Positions 7,737-18,343 of a stretch of DNA of 64,000 nt are shown here, piece by piece. Location of the stretch: contig JBEHYN010000005.1 in NCBI GenBank assembly GCA_048498155.1, positions 27,815-91,814 of the forward strand, given 5' to 3'. Under the pieces are notes generated by a model. That model saw only the letters and a program-made list of their open reading frames with translations. It was not told where the DNA came from and did not search any database. Position 1 is the stretch's first letter. Every line of letters begins with the position of its first letter. This stretch comes from BOG-938 sp048498155 (lineage in GTDB: Bacteria > Pseudomonadota > Alphaproteobacteria > Caulobacterales > Caulobacteraceae). The position numbers and the translations under genes are program-made.

Positions 7737-8549
7737 TTAGGGCTTAGTCGCCGGCCAGCTGTGTCCCAAGGGACCCTGCCCGGCTCCCAAACCTGGGGCG
7801 CGCCGGATCGCCTCGGCGACATAGGCCCAGGCGCGGGCGACCGCCGATTCCAGACCCATCCCTTGAGCCAGCCCCACAGCGCAAGCCGAGGCCAGGGTGC
7901 ATCCGGTGCCGTGGGTGTGGCGGCTGTCGATGCGAGGACCTTCCAAAAGGGTTTCGCCTGAGCCGGTGACGAGCAGGTCGATCACCCGCTCGCCGGCAAT
8001 ATGGCCGCCCTTGACCAGCACGGCTCGGGCGCCGGCCTTCAGCAGCGCCTCCCCCACCCTCCGTTGCCCACCCAGGTCGCTCACGGAGATGCCGGTCAGG
8101 GCCTCGGCCTCCGGCGCGTTTGGCGTCAATAGGGCGGCGCGAGGGATCAGCAAGCGCACGAACACGTCCAGGGCCTTGAGATCCAGTAGGGCGGCGCCGC
8201 CCTTGGCCGCCATTACAGGGTCGATCACCGCTGGAACGCCAACGGCGCAGTCGATCACTTCAGCCGTCGCCTCCACCGTCGCCTGATCACCCAGCATACC
8301 GGTCTTGATCGCATCGGCGCCAATGTCGTCCAGCACCGCCATGGCCTGGGCCTTCACCACCTCAGCCGGAACAGGATGAATGAACGAGACACCGAGGGTG
8401 TTCTGAACGGTGATGGCGGTGATCGCGCTCGCGGCATAGCCGCCCAGCATGGTGACGGTCTTGATGTCGGCCTGAACCCCCGCCCCGCCTCCACTATCGG
8501 AGCCGGCGATGATTAGGACGCGGCCAAGGCGGGCGGGTTGGCTTAGCAT
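7737..8549 (-). CDS. thiD: Hydroxymethylpyrimidine/phosphomethylpyrimidine kinase ThiD
   Basis: Phosphorylates HMP and HMP-phosphate to HMP-diphosphate, the pyrimidine half of thiamine. The 270-residue ribokinase-fold protein has the substrate loop AGSDSGGGAG (about residues 15-24) and the anion-hole motif THGTGC (212-217) near the C-terminus. PNAPEAEAL is typical of the family. The ATG at 8549 places VLIIAGSDS at the usual distance from the N-terminus; the frame is open about 20 codons further, with poor conservation. It follows folP by 41 bp and ends the ftsH-folP-thiD run. Confidence 0.93.
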   Translation of the reverse strand: MLSQPARLGRVLIIAGSDSGGGAGVQADIKTVTMLGGYAASAITAITVQNTLGVSFIHPVPAEVVKAQAMAVLDDIGADAIKTGMLGDQATVEATAEVIDCAVGVPAVIDPVMAAKGGAALLDLKALDVFVRLLIPRAALLTPNAPEAEALTGISVSDLGGQRRVGEALLKAGARAVLVKGGHIAGERVIDLLVTGSGETLLEGPRIDSRHTHGTGCTLASACAVGLAQGMGLESAVARAWAYVAEAIRRAPGLGAGQGPLGHSWPATKP

Positions 8550-8590
8550 AGGGCCTTGTTCCACAGTCCAGACTGGCTCGCCAGTACGGC

Positions 8591-9396
8591 CTAACGGGTC
8601 CGCACCGCCGCCCACACCTTCAGCGCTTGCGCCGTCTCGCGCACATCATGAACCCGAACAGCGGTCACGCCCGCATGCGCGCCGATGATGGCGCAGGCAA
8701 TGGACCCGCCGAGGCGGTCAGCGGCCTCCTTTGCGGCCGGGTCAATGGCGCGGATGAAGCTCTTGCGGCTGACCCCCAGCAAGGTGCGAAAACCCAGCGC
8801 GCCCAAGGGCTGAAGGTCTCGCAACAGGGCCAGATTGTGCTCCAGAGATTTGCCGAAGCCGATACCGGGGTCCAGCCAGATCGCCTCGCGCCGCACCCCC
8901 GCTGCCATGGCCGCCTCGGCCCGGGCCAGCAATTGCGCCTTCACCTCGCCGGTCACGTCATCGTAATGCGGACTGCGCTGCATCGTGCCGGGCTCGCCCT
9001 GCATGTGCATCAACACCACATCGCAGCTCAGCTCAGCAGCCGTGGCCAGGCTGTCCGGCGAGTCTCTTAGAGCCGTCACATCGTTCCAGATATCGGCGCC
9101 CGCCGCATGGGCTGCGCGCATGACCTCGGGCTTCATGGTGTCGACCGAAAGGGTCACGGCGCTCTGTCGCCGGACGCCCTCGATCAACGGGAGAATACGG
9201 GCCATCTCTTCATCAGCCGAAACCGGCGTGGCCCCCGGCCGGGTGGACTCCCCGCCGACGTCGAGCATGTCGGCGCCCTGCTCGATCAGCTCCAGGGCAT
9301 GACGAATGGCCGCCTCCTTGTTCAGGAAACGGCCGCCGTCAGAGAAGCTGTCCGGGGTGACATTCACCACCCCCATGATCAGGGGCGTCGCGAGGC

Positions 9397-9400
<4 letters not shown>
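8591..9400 (-). CDS. folP: Dihydropteroate synthase FolP
   Basis: Condenses 6-hydroxymethyl-dihydropterin diphosphate with p-aminobenzoate to dihydropteroate; the sulfonamide target. The TIM-barrel protein of 269 residues begins with MGVVNVTPDSFSDGG (about residues 9-23). It also has DVGGESTRPG, the pterin-binding NDV segment (IWNDVTAL) and C-terminal VRVHDV. The start is GTG at 9400, forming a GTGA overlap with the ftsH stop. An in-frame ATG eight codons later is an alternative start. An ftsH-folP neighbourhood is common in proteobacteria. Confidence 0.95.
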
Positions 9401-11306
<1,906 letters not shown>

Positions 11307-11310
<4 letters not shown>

Positions 11311-12638
11311 TCGCAAACGCCCTTAGCTTCGGCACCAACATAGGATGACTGCGGGCCGTTCGCCATGTCGGCGACCATAAGACTGCCGCCTTCACGCCCG
11401 ATCACTCCGCACGCCGCCATAAACCTGTGCTCCACCAGACCAAAAGCGGTCACTTCGGCCCGCCCTGCCCCCTCCTGTGCAAGGACCGGGCAAGTGGGTC
11501 GCCGGCCAGGTCCGACGACCAAGGGAAGAGCGCCCCTGGCGGGCGCGAAAATGGCCGAAAGCCTTGCTCTTTCTTGAAAATCCAGCTGCGCGGCATGACC
11601 GGCCAGCGGGATGACGGCCAGGCCATCACGCCGAGCCGTCAAGTCAAATCGACCGTCCCACACCTTGGACTGTCCCATTTGAAGCGCCAAGGGCTGCACC
11701 GGCGTCCGACGAAACTCCCCCGGCTCTCGTGTGACCAAAAGATCACGCCCTGCTTTCAGGCGCGCGCCCCCCAAGGTCGCGACAAAGGACTCTCCGCCCT
11801 CCAAGCGTCGCAGAATCGATGACGCCCGTTCCGGCCGGCCAAGATCCTGCCGTCCGGCCGCGCAAGCCGCCGCGATCTGCAGCAGACGCAGGGCGCCCGC
11901 CGCGCCTGGCTCAAAAGCCAGCCGCGAGACCGCCACGGCGCCCCAGGGCGTGACGCTACACCGGCCGGTCAGGGCCGGCGGATCGCGATCGTCCTCGACC
12001 CGCGCATGGTTTGCCGGCTGGTCGCCTTGACCCAGACTGGCGCGCGCCCGCGCTCGTGGGCTGCCCATATCCTCATTGGCCGGGTCGTCGATCCACGACA
12101 GGCCCTGCCCGATCAGCCACGCCCTCAGATCGGCCCGGCGCTGAGCCAACAGGGGGCGAAAATGGAACAGCCCCCGTCCCTGCGGCCAGACAGGACTCGG
12201 GCTCCATTCGCGCAGCACGCCCAATCGCTGGCCCGTCGCGCGCATCAAGGCGTTTTCCAGCTGGTCGTCCAGGGTGTGACCCACCAGAATGACCCCGGCC
12301 CCGGCCTGGCGAGCTGCCTCGGCGATCAGGCCATGACGGGCGGCGCGGGCCGCAGCCGGCACGCCGGCGGCGGGCTTGTCGCCCTCCCACTTCAGCGCGC
12401 GAAACCCCAAGCCGAGCCGCTCGGCGGTCTGGGCCGCGCGACGGGTCCAGTCCCCGCTTTGCGATTGAAGGCCGTGGTCGACGGTCAGCGCCAGAACGGA
12501 ACGCCCGGCCCCTTGGGCCCAAGTCTTGGCCAGGACCAAAAGTGCCAGCGAATCCCCGCCCCCGGAAAAGGCCACCGCCAAGGGCGCATGACTTTGCCGA
12601 TCGAGCCTGCGGTCGAACGCTTCTAGCGCCTGACGCAA
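11307..12638 (-). CDS. tilS: tRNA(Ile)-lysidine synthase TilS
   Basis: Uses ATP to attach lysine to C34 of the CAU-anticodon tRNA-Ile so that it reads AUA. The 443-residue protein has the PP-loop FSGGGDS (about residues 24-30) and the family segment VGHTLDDQLEN (compare HHLDDQAET in relatives). The C-terminal part is Arg/Gly-rich and less conserved. The only suitable start is TTG at 12638, just before the cpoB stop, since no ATG occurs before the PP-loop. It lies between cpoB and ftsH on one strand and is probably co-transcribed with both. Confidence 0.9.
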
Positions 12639-12641
12639 AGT

Positions 12642-13592
12642 CTAGCCGCAGGCCGCGCGCGTACGCACGTCCTTGGCGCGGGCTTTCAATGTCGGGGGAG
12701 CTTGGCCGGCGTAACGCTGGTCGAATTCGCTCATGGCCCGGCAGGCGTCGTCCGCGCGCTTGAGTTCGATCAGGGAGGCGGACAGCCGCACCACGGCGTC
12801 ACCCGCCCACAGACTCTGAGGCCAGCCTTTGAGCGCGCGGGCGTAGGCCCCCGCCGCGTCGGGATGCATATTGCGCACAGCCAGGGTGCGGCCCAGCCAG
12901 TAATTGGCCTCCGCAGCGCGGGGGCTGTTGGGATAGCGCGCCAGATAGTCCTGCAGCGCGGCTGTGCCGCCCGCATAGTCGCCAGTGTCGAGCACTTGGC
13001 GGGCCTGCCGATAGGTCAGGATTTCGTCCGCGCCGCCCGGCGCCGCCGACTGATCAGGCGCCCCGGCGGCCCCAGCGGGCAACTGGCCAAGGACCCCAGG
13101 CGGCATCGGGGCCGGGGCGGATGCGGCAGGCGCGGCGGCCTGGACGCCTTCCAGCTTGGTGATCCTGGCGGCCAGTTCACGATTGGCGTCAGCGGAGTCG
13201 GCAAGCCCTTTTCGGGTTAGTTCGAGATTATGCTCCAGTCCCTCGATCTGGCCGTTCAACCGCTGCAAGGTCTGGGCGAAATCATCGATCTTGCCCTGCA
13301 TCTCCGCGATCGCCGGATCGGGCCCGGCGCTTTGGACCGTGACCGGCGCGCCGCTGGCCTTGGCTTGGAGAACGATCTGCCGCAGATCGCGCAGCACCTG
13401 TTCATCGCGGTCGAGCCGCCGATCGAACATGCGGTCGCCGCTGAGCTCGGCGGGATTGGTCGGAGGCACGGCCTGTTGATAGCCCGCAGACTGCGCCAGG
13501 GCCTGCCGCGTGACGGCGCCGCCCGCTAAGGTCGCGCCCAGGGCCAGAGCGCAGGCCGCCGACAGACGTCGTGATGAATACAATAGGCTCAT
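12642..13592 (-). CDS. cpoB: Cell division coordinator CpoB (YbgF), Tol-Pal associated TPR protein
   Basis: Periplasmic protein that links Tol-Pal function to septal peptidoglycan synthesis. The 316 residues start with a signal peptide (about 1-33, ending in RQALAQ). A predicted coiled coil follows (about 90-165), then a Pro/Ala/Gly-rich linker and a C-terminal set of TPR-like repeats beginning near LTYRQARQVLDTGDY. The ATG at 13592 is chosen because it puts the signal peptide at the N-terminus. It lies downstream of pal on the same strand, but a strong 14-bp hairpin separates them. Confidence 0.9.
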   Translation of the reverse strand: MSLLYSSRRLSAACALALGATLAGGAVTRQALAQSAGYQQAVPPTNPAELSGDRMFDRRLDRDEQVLRDLRQIVLQAKASGAPVTVQSAGPDPAIAEMQGKIDDFAQTLQRLNGQIEGLEHNLELTRKGLADSADANRELAARITKLEGVQAAAPAASAPAPMPPGVLGQLPAGAAGAPDQSAAPGGADEILTYRQARQVLDTGDYAGGTAALQDYLARYPNSPRAAEANYWLGRTLAVRNMHPDAAGAYARALKGWPQSLWAGDAVVRLSASLIELKRADDACRAMSEFDQRYAGQAPPTLKARAKDVRTRAACG

Positions 13593-13708
13593 AAGACCAG
13601 GCTCCCCGACGGGCAGGGCCAAATTGCGACATTTCAGCGAAAAATCAAAGGCAGACACGCGCCCCGCCCTGAAGCGACGCCCGTGTCTGCTCAATGAGGG
13701 CGGAACCG

Positions 13709-13745
13709 TCGCCGGTCATTTGATGACGCCCCAAATGACCGGCGA
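13709..13745 (-). repeat. 14-bp perfect hairpin between pal and cpoB
   Basis: The arm at 13709-13722 (TCGCCGGTCATTTG) pairs perfectly with 13732-13745 around a 9-nt loop. It begins about 10 bases after the pal stop on the minus strand. No T-run follows, so it is more likely an mRNA-stabilising or attenuating structure than a simple intrinsic terminator. Confidence 0.6.
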
Positions 13746-13754
13746 AGTCCCAAA

Positions 13755-14297
13755 CTACATGGCGCCGGCCGTTATGGCCGTGTGGCCGTTACGGTTGTGC
13801 GCCCAGGCCTCGTCGCCCGTACCCGGATCAACCGGCTTTTCCTTGCCGAACGAGACCGTTTCGATACGTCCCGACGCCACACCGTGGGCGACCAGGAAGT
13901 CACGCACGGAATTGGCGCGGCGAGCGCCCAAGGCGAGGTTGTATTCGCGCGTACCGCGTTCGTCGCAGTTGCCTTCGATACGCACCCTCACCGCTTGATA
14001 ACGCGACAGCCAAGCGGCTTGAGCCGCCAGCACGGGCTGAGCGTCGGAGCGAATGGCGTATTGGTCGTAGTCGAAATAGACGCGGTCGCCGACGTTGACG
14101 ACGAAGTCCTGCACCGATCCCGGCGTCGGACCTTGCGGCGCATGAGCGACCGGCGGCGGCGGGGGCGGCGGCGGCGGTGCGGCCGGCGGGGGCGGCGGGG
14201 CCGGAGGGGGCGGCGCGGGCGTGGCGCACGCGGCCAGCGCCGAAGTCGCGGCAAGTATGGCCAACAGGCGCATATTGCGGGTGAGGTTGAGTGTCAC
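13755..14297 (-). CDS. pal: Peptidoglycan-associated lipoprotein Pal
   Basis: Outer-membrane lipoprotein that binds peptidoglycan and TolB, keeping the outer membrane attached during division. The 180 residues comprise a lipoprotein signal with lipobox LAAC (Cys24), an extremely proline-rich linker (about 26-55) and an OmpA C-terminal domain. The latter has VYFDYDQYAI, the peptidoglycan-binding CDERGTREYN and ALGARRANSV. It starts at GTG 14297 with AAGGAGA 8 nt upstream; an ATG eight codons later is the alternative. It lies 129 bp after tolB with a promoter candidate between, so it may be transcribed separately as well as from the tol operon. Confidence 0.96.
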   Translation of the reverse strand: MTLNLTRNMRLLAILAATSALAACATPAPPPPAPPPPPAAPPPPPPPPPVAHAPQGPTPGSVQDFVVNVGDRVYFDYDQYAIRSDAQPVLAAQAAWLSRYQAVRVRIEGNCDERGTREYNLALGARRANSVRDFLVAHGVASGRIETVSFGKEKPVDPGTGDEAWAHNRNGHTAITAGAM

Positions 14298-14375
14298 GAG
14301 GCCAGTCTCCTTTTGCGCAGGTCGCGGCCTGGTTTAACACAGGTCTTGGCCGCCGACGGTGATTTGAAATTACAC

Positions 14376-14405
14376 TAAACAAGCGTTTCAGTGGCGCCTT
14401 GTCAA
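14376..14405 (-). promoter_or_regulatory. Candidate promoter for pal
   Basis: On the minus strand a perfect TTGACA (-35, at 14405-14400) is followed 18 nt later by TGTTTA (-10, at 14381-14376). This places transcription start roughly 70 nt before the pal GTG. It lies in the tolB-pal gap, which is AT-richer than its surroundings. Confidence 0.45.
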
Positions 14406-14426
14406 AATAACTCCAAAGATACCCAC

Positions 14427-15743
14427 TCAGTTCAACAGCGGAGACCATGCTGGATCAGACGCCTGCCCTGCATAAGGCACAGCCTGCAGTATCCGTCCCG
14501 TGAGGTCCACCGTCCAGAGGTGAGCGCCGCCGCCCGAGGTTTCACGGAAGAACATCAAGACCCGCCCGTTGGGCGCCCAGGTCGGACCCTCATCAAGATA
14601 ACTGGCGGTCAACACCCGTTCGTCCGAACCGTCGGGGCGCATCACGCCAATATGGAATTGCTGACCGTTCTGTTTGGTGAAGGCGATAAAATCGCCCCGC
14701 GGACTCCACACCGGGGTGGTGTAGCGTCCATCCCCGAACGATACCCGATGCACGCCCGTACCGTCGGCGTTCATCACATAGAGCTGAGGCGAGCCTCCCC
14801 GGTCTGAGTTAAACACGACTTGGCGGCCGTCCGGCGAGAATGAAGGCGACGTATCGATCGAAGGATCAGTGGTCAGCCGAGTGCTGGTGCGACTACGCAA
14901 GTCCATGATGTACACATCAGTATTGCCGCCCCTTTCAACTGAGAACGCGACTTTTCCCCCATCAGGCGAAAAGCGCGGCGCGAAGACCATGCCGGGAAAT
15001 TTGCCGATGGTTTCCTGGCGTCCGGTTTCGATATTGAACAGATAGATGCTGGCCCCCGTGTCGCGCAGGGCCATGTAGGTGATTTCCTGGCTGCTGCTGG
15101 AAAACCGCGGTGTCAGCACCAGATAGGAGCCGTCGGTCAGGAAGCTGGGATAGGCGCCGTCCTGATCCATGATCGCCAGGCGCTTGACGCGGTGATCACG
15201 CGGACCGCTCTCGGCGACGAACACCACGCGGGTGTCGAAATAGCCGCCCTCGCCTGTCAGGCGAGTATAGACCGCGTCGGAAATTTTGTGCGCCACCCGT
15301 CGCCAATTATCTGGCGTGGAGGTGAACTGCTCACCCAGCAACTGCTGGCCGGTATTGACGTCCCACAGGCGGAAATCCACCTGCAGGCGTCCGTCGGCAT
15401 CCACCGTCACCTGGCCGTTGACCAGGCCCTGGGCCCCCAGCACCTTCCAGTTTTCGAAGGTCGGCTGCAGCGCGATGTCCAGATTGCGCTCGATGAAGCT
15501 GTTGGGATCCAAGGCCTTGAACAGCCCCGACCGTTGAAGATTACCCGTGATCACCGACATGATGTCGGCTCCGATCTTGGCGGTATTGACGTCCTTGCCC
15601 ACGAAGGCCGGAATAGCGATCGGCAGGGGCTGGCTGACGCCCTGGTCGACGTTGACCACGATGTCGGCGCGCGCGTGCAAGGGCGTGGCCAAGCCCAGGA
15701 CCAGCAGGGCCGCCAAGGCGAATTTCAACAAGATCAAACGCAT
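14427..15743 (-). CDS. tolB: Tol-Pal system beta-propeller protein TolB
   Basis: Periplasmic protein that binds Pal and TolA. The 438 residues begin with a signal peptide (about 1-26, ending HARAD). Then come the TolB N-terminal domain (to about 165) and a six-bladed WD40-like propeller with repeated FSPDG and WSPRGD units. The ATG at 15743 is preferred because it places the signal peptide at the start. It is separated from tolA by 31 bp on the same strand. Confidence 0.97.
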   Translation of the reverse strand: MRLILLKFALAALLVLGLATPLHARADIVVNVDQGVSQPLPIAIPAFVGKDVNTAKIGADIMSVITGNLQRSGLFKALDPNSFIERNLDIALQPTFENWKVLGAQGLVNGQVTVDADGRLQVDFRLWDVNTGQQLLGEQFTSTPDNWRRVAHKISDAVYTRLTGEGGYFDTRVVFVAESGPRDHRVKRLAIMDQDGAYPSFLTDGSYLVLTPRFSSSSQEITYMALRDTGASIYLFNIETGRQETIGKFPGMVFAPRFSPDGGKVAFSVERGGNTDVYIMDLRSRTSTRLTTDPSIDTSPSFSPDGRQVVFNSDRGGSPQLYVMNADGTGVHRVSFGDGRYTTPVWSPRGDFIAFTKQNGQQFHIGVMRPDGSDERVLTASYLDEGPTWAPNGRVLMFFRETSGGGAHLWTVDLTGRILQAVPYAGQASDPAWSPLLN

Positions 15744-15774
15744 GGGGTGCGAACTCCGCGGATGGGGCAAACTA

Positions 15775-16593
15775 TCATGGGTTCCTGCAGGCTGCTTGGG
15801 CATCAAAGATAGGAACTAACCCCCGCCAGGCGGCATAGGTTTCCCTAGGCAAGCCCTGGAAGGGCGCCGCCTGATACACAGCGCGGATCGCCCGGTCGGC
15901 AGCCGCCTGCCAGATCGTATCTGGCGCGGCCGGTGCATCGAGGATCTGGGGCTGGCCATTGAGGCGCCCGTCCATGGTCAAGCTGATCCTGATCTTCACC
16001 ACCACCCGGCGTGCGCCTTCGACCCCGCAATTCGGATTCCAGATGCGGATGAGCTTGGATCTGATCTGGCCGATTGCATCACTGGTCGCCGCTTCGGCCA
16101 CCCCCGGGTCCAGCCGCGGCGTCAGCGCTGTCTCCGGCCGTAAAGGCCCCTTGACCCCAGGAGCCTTGCGGGCGTTCGACTTAGCCGCCTGCCGGTCGAG
16201 GCTTGTGGTCAGGGCCGCCAGGTCCAGGCTGTCCTTCTGCGCGGGCTTGGCCGGTTGAGGCGTGGCCTTAGGCGGCGCTGGGGTCGGCTTGGGCGATGGC
16301 AAGGGCTTGGGCGGCGGAGGGGGCGGAACCGGTTTGGGCGCGGGGGCCGGCGGAGGCGGCGGGACAGGCTCAGGGGCCGGTTCCGGCGCAGCGGCCGGCG
16401 CGGGCTCCGGAGCCTGATCGGCAGGACGCAAAGGCGCGGGCGGCCCGGCCACCAGGGTTACGGACGTGACCGATCCCGGCGGCAAGGGCTTGTTGAACCA
16501 CGGCCAAACAATCAGGCCGCCGATGATCAAACCGGCGTGTAGCAGAAGCGCGGCAAACAGGGCCGGCGCAAAATTTGTGCGCTGCCGTTGCAT
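15775..16593 (-). CDS. tolA: TolA-type energy-transducing inner-membrane protein
   Basis: Links the TolQR motor to TolB and Pal across the periplasm. It has about 272 residues with one N-terminal membrane segment (about 9-30). A long Pro/Lys/Ala-rich domain (about 35-110) follows in place of the Ala/Lys helix of enteric TolA, and then a C-terminal TonB/TolA-like domain. The order between tolR and tolB supports the call. The ATG at 16593 is used; a TTG four codons earlier overlaps the tolR stop and is an alternative. The proline-rich middle looks similar to TonB, but context favours TolA. Confidence 0.88.
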   Translation of the reverse strand: MQRQRTNFAPALFAALLLHAGLIIGGLIVWPWFNKPLPPGSVTSVTLVAGPPAPLRPADQAPEPAPAAAPEPAPEPVPPPPPAPAPKPVPPPPPPKPLPSPKPTPAPPKATPQPAKPAQKDSLDLAALTTSLDRQAAKSNARKAPGVKGPLRPETALTPRLDPGVAEAATSDAIGQIRSKLIRIWNPNCGVEGARRVVVKIRISLTMDGRLNGQPQILDAPAAPDTIWQAAADRAIRAVYQAAPFQGLPRETYAAWRGLVPIFDAQAACRNP

Positions 16594-16601
16594 GCTGAGG
16601 G

Positions 16602-17087
16602 TCAATTGGGCTTGTCGCGCGGAGAAGCGGGACCGGAACTGGGGCCGCCTGTGTCGGTGATCAGATTGATCTTGGTGAACCCCGAAACCGAAAGCGCCGC
16701 CATGACCTGGGCCACCCGCGCATAGGGGGCCTTGCCGTCGGCGCGCACATAGATCGGCTTGTCAAAGCCGTCCCCGGCCATGGCGTGAAGTCGCACCGAC
16801 AGGTCGCCGAACGGCGTCTCGACCGATTGCATGAACACCCTACCGTCGCCTTGGATCGAGATGGTCAGGGGCTCGGTCTGGTCATTAACGGCCGCCGCCT
16901 CGGTCTTGGGCAAATCCACCGGCACCCCGACGGTCAGCAGAGGCGCGGAGATCATGAAGATGATCAGCAGCACCAACATGACGTCGACCAGGGGCGTGAC
17001 GTTGATTTCAGACAGAACCGCGCGCCTGCGGCCGCCTCTGCGGCGGCGGCGGCCCATGGCGAAAGCGTCGGTCGCGGACAAGGTCAT
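16602..17087 (-). CDS. tolR: TolR proton-channel subunit of the Tol-Pal system
   Basis: An ExbD/TolR-family protein of 161 residues. A short Arg-rich cytoplasmic segment is followed by one membrane helix holding the conserved proton-relay aspartate in NVTPLVDVMLVLLIIFM (Asp about residue 35). The periplasmic domain comes after. It begins 1 bp after the tolQ stop, so the two are almost certainly translated together. Confidence 0.96.
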   Translation of the reverse strand: MTLSATDAFAMGRRRRRGGRRRAVLSEINVTPLVDVMLVLLIIFMISAPLLTVGVPVDLPKTEAAAVNDQTEPLTISIQGDGRVFMQSVETPFGDLSVRLHAMAGDGFDKPIYVRADGKAPYARVAQVMAALSVSGFTKINLITDTGGPSSGPASPRDKPN

Positions 17088-17088
17088 G

Positions 17089-17829
17089 TCAGCCCCGCTC
17101 GGCGAACCGCTCGCCGAGACGGCGCGCGACCGTGGCGGCTAAATCGTCGGCGAAGCTTTCCATCCGGCCTGTGAAGCGCGCCGCCTCAGTGGCGAACTTG
17201 TTGTAGAAGACATAGGCGGGGATGGCGGCGGCCAGGCCGACGGCGGTGGTGAACAAGGCCTCGGCGATCGACGGCGCCACCACGGCCAGGTTGGTGCTCT
17301 TTTGGGCCGCGATAGCCTGGAAGGCGTGCATGATGCCCCACACAGTGCCGAATAGACCCACGAAGGGCGAGGCGGTGGCGACGATGGACAAGGCGCCTAG
17401 GCCCTCCTCGATACGTCGGGTTTCGCGCGAAATAAGGCCGTCCATGATGCGATCGATCCGCTGGATCAGCAGGGCCGCCTGGCTGTCGCCGTTGGGGCCG
17501 GACAGGCCGTCCTTGCCCTTGGCCTCGCGCCATTCCTTCAAGGCGGCCCGCAGCATCAGCGGCAAGGCCTGCCGGGGCTTATCTCCGGCCTCTGCGGCGA
17601 GATCTTCCAGCGACCGACCCGAATCGACTGCCTTTTCGAACCGATCCGCCTGCTCACCTAGGGCGGCGAAACGGAACAGCTTGTCGAGGATCACCGTCCA
17701 CGACCATAGGGAGGCCAGAGCCAAGCCGACAAGAACCAACTTTACGACCGGATCGGCGTGCAGGAATACGGCCAGGAAGGAAAAGCTCTGGGCGGACAGG
17801 GCGCCCGTGAGGGCGTCGGTGGCGTCCAT
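17089..17829 (-). CDS. tolQ: TolQ proton-channel subunit of the Tol-Pal system
   Basis: An ExbB/TolQ-family inner-membrane protein of 246 residues. One N-terminal membrane helix (about 22-43) precedes a large cytoplasmic loop, then two more helices. These carry VATASPFVGLFGTVWGIM and the segment around PSIAEALFTTAVGLAAAIPAY, both family hallmarks. The ATG at 17829 has GGAG 9 nt upstream and is preferred over a TTG five codons earlier. It follows ybgC by 67 bp and heads the tolQ-tolR-tolA-tolB run. Confidence 0.97.
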   Translation of the reverse strand: MDATDALTGALSAQSFSFLAVFLHADPVVKLVLVGLALASLWSWTVILDKLFRFAALGEQADRFEKAVDSGRSLEDLAAEAGDKPRQALPLMLRAALKEWREAKGKDGLSGPNGDSQAALLIQRIDRIMDGLISRETRRIEEGLGALSIVATASPFVGLFGTVWGIMHAFQAIAAQKSTNLAVVAPSIAEALFTTAVGLAAAIPAYVFYNKFATEAARFTGRMESFADDLAATVARRLGERFAERG

Positions 17830-17896
17830 GGGGTGTTGCTCCAATCAAGGCGACAGTGTGCGGCTTTGACGCACCGCTGAGGTAAAACTAAGGCGC

Positions 17897-18343
17897 TTAT
17901 TGCAAGAACCAAGCCGCCAGCGCCAGGACCAAGGACTCGGGGGGGCGTCGGGGTCGGCCATCCAGTCCGATACAGACGATGGTCTCCGCCGCCTGTGCAA
18001 TCAATTCGCCATCCCGTTCGATGCTTTGCCGCACATGCAGGCGCGCACGCTCGATCCGCTCATAGGCCGTGCGCACAACAAGGGCGTCATCGATCCGCGC
18101 CGGCTTTTTGAAATCGATTTCCATCCTGGCCACCACAAAGGCCATCGGGTTGTCGAGGGCGCGCAACTCAGTGTGGCTGACCCCGGCCAAGCGCAGGAAT
18201 TCCGAGCGGCCTCGCTCGAAATAACGCAGGTAGTTGGCGTGATAGACCACCCCGCTGAAATCGGTGTCCTCGTAATAGACCCGCACCGGCAGGAGGTGGG
18301 TCTTGCCGTCGAAGCATCCGGACGCGGGCAAGGGGACGGTCAT
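17897..18343 (-). CDS. ybgC: Tol-Pal associated acyl-CoA thioesterase YbgC
   Basis: A hotdog-fold thioesterase of 148 residues that hydrolyses acyl-CoA or acyl-ACP; usually the first gene of tol-pal operons. The 4-hydroxybenzoyl-CoA-thioesterase-type active-site segment is YYEDTDFSGVVYHANYLRYFERGR, with the catalytic Asp in DFSG. The ATG overlaps the ruvB stop (ATGA), joining the ruv and tol clusters into one transcriptional unit. Confidence 0.95.
   Translation of the reverse strand: MTVPLPASGCFDGKTHLLPVRVYYEDTDFSGVVYHANYLRYFERGRSEFLRLAGVSHTELRALDNPMAFVVARMEIDFKKPARIDDALVVRTAYERIERARLHVRQSIERDGELIAQAAETIVCIGLDGRPRRPPESLVLALAAWFLQ

Noticed and set aside
16255..16542. Arg/Gly-rich plus-strand frame opposite tolA
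   Set aside because: A shadow of the Pro-rich TolA linker (CCN codons read as GGN/NGG on the other strand).
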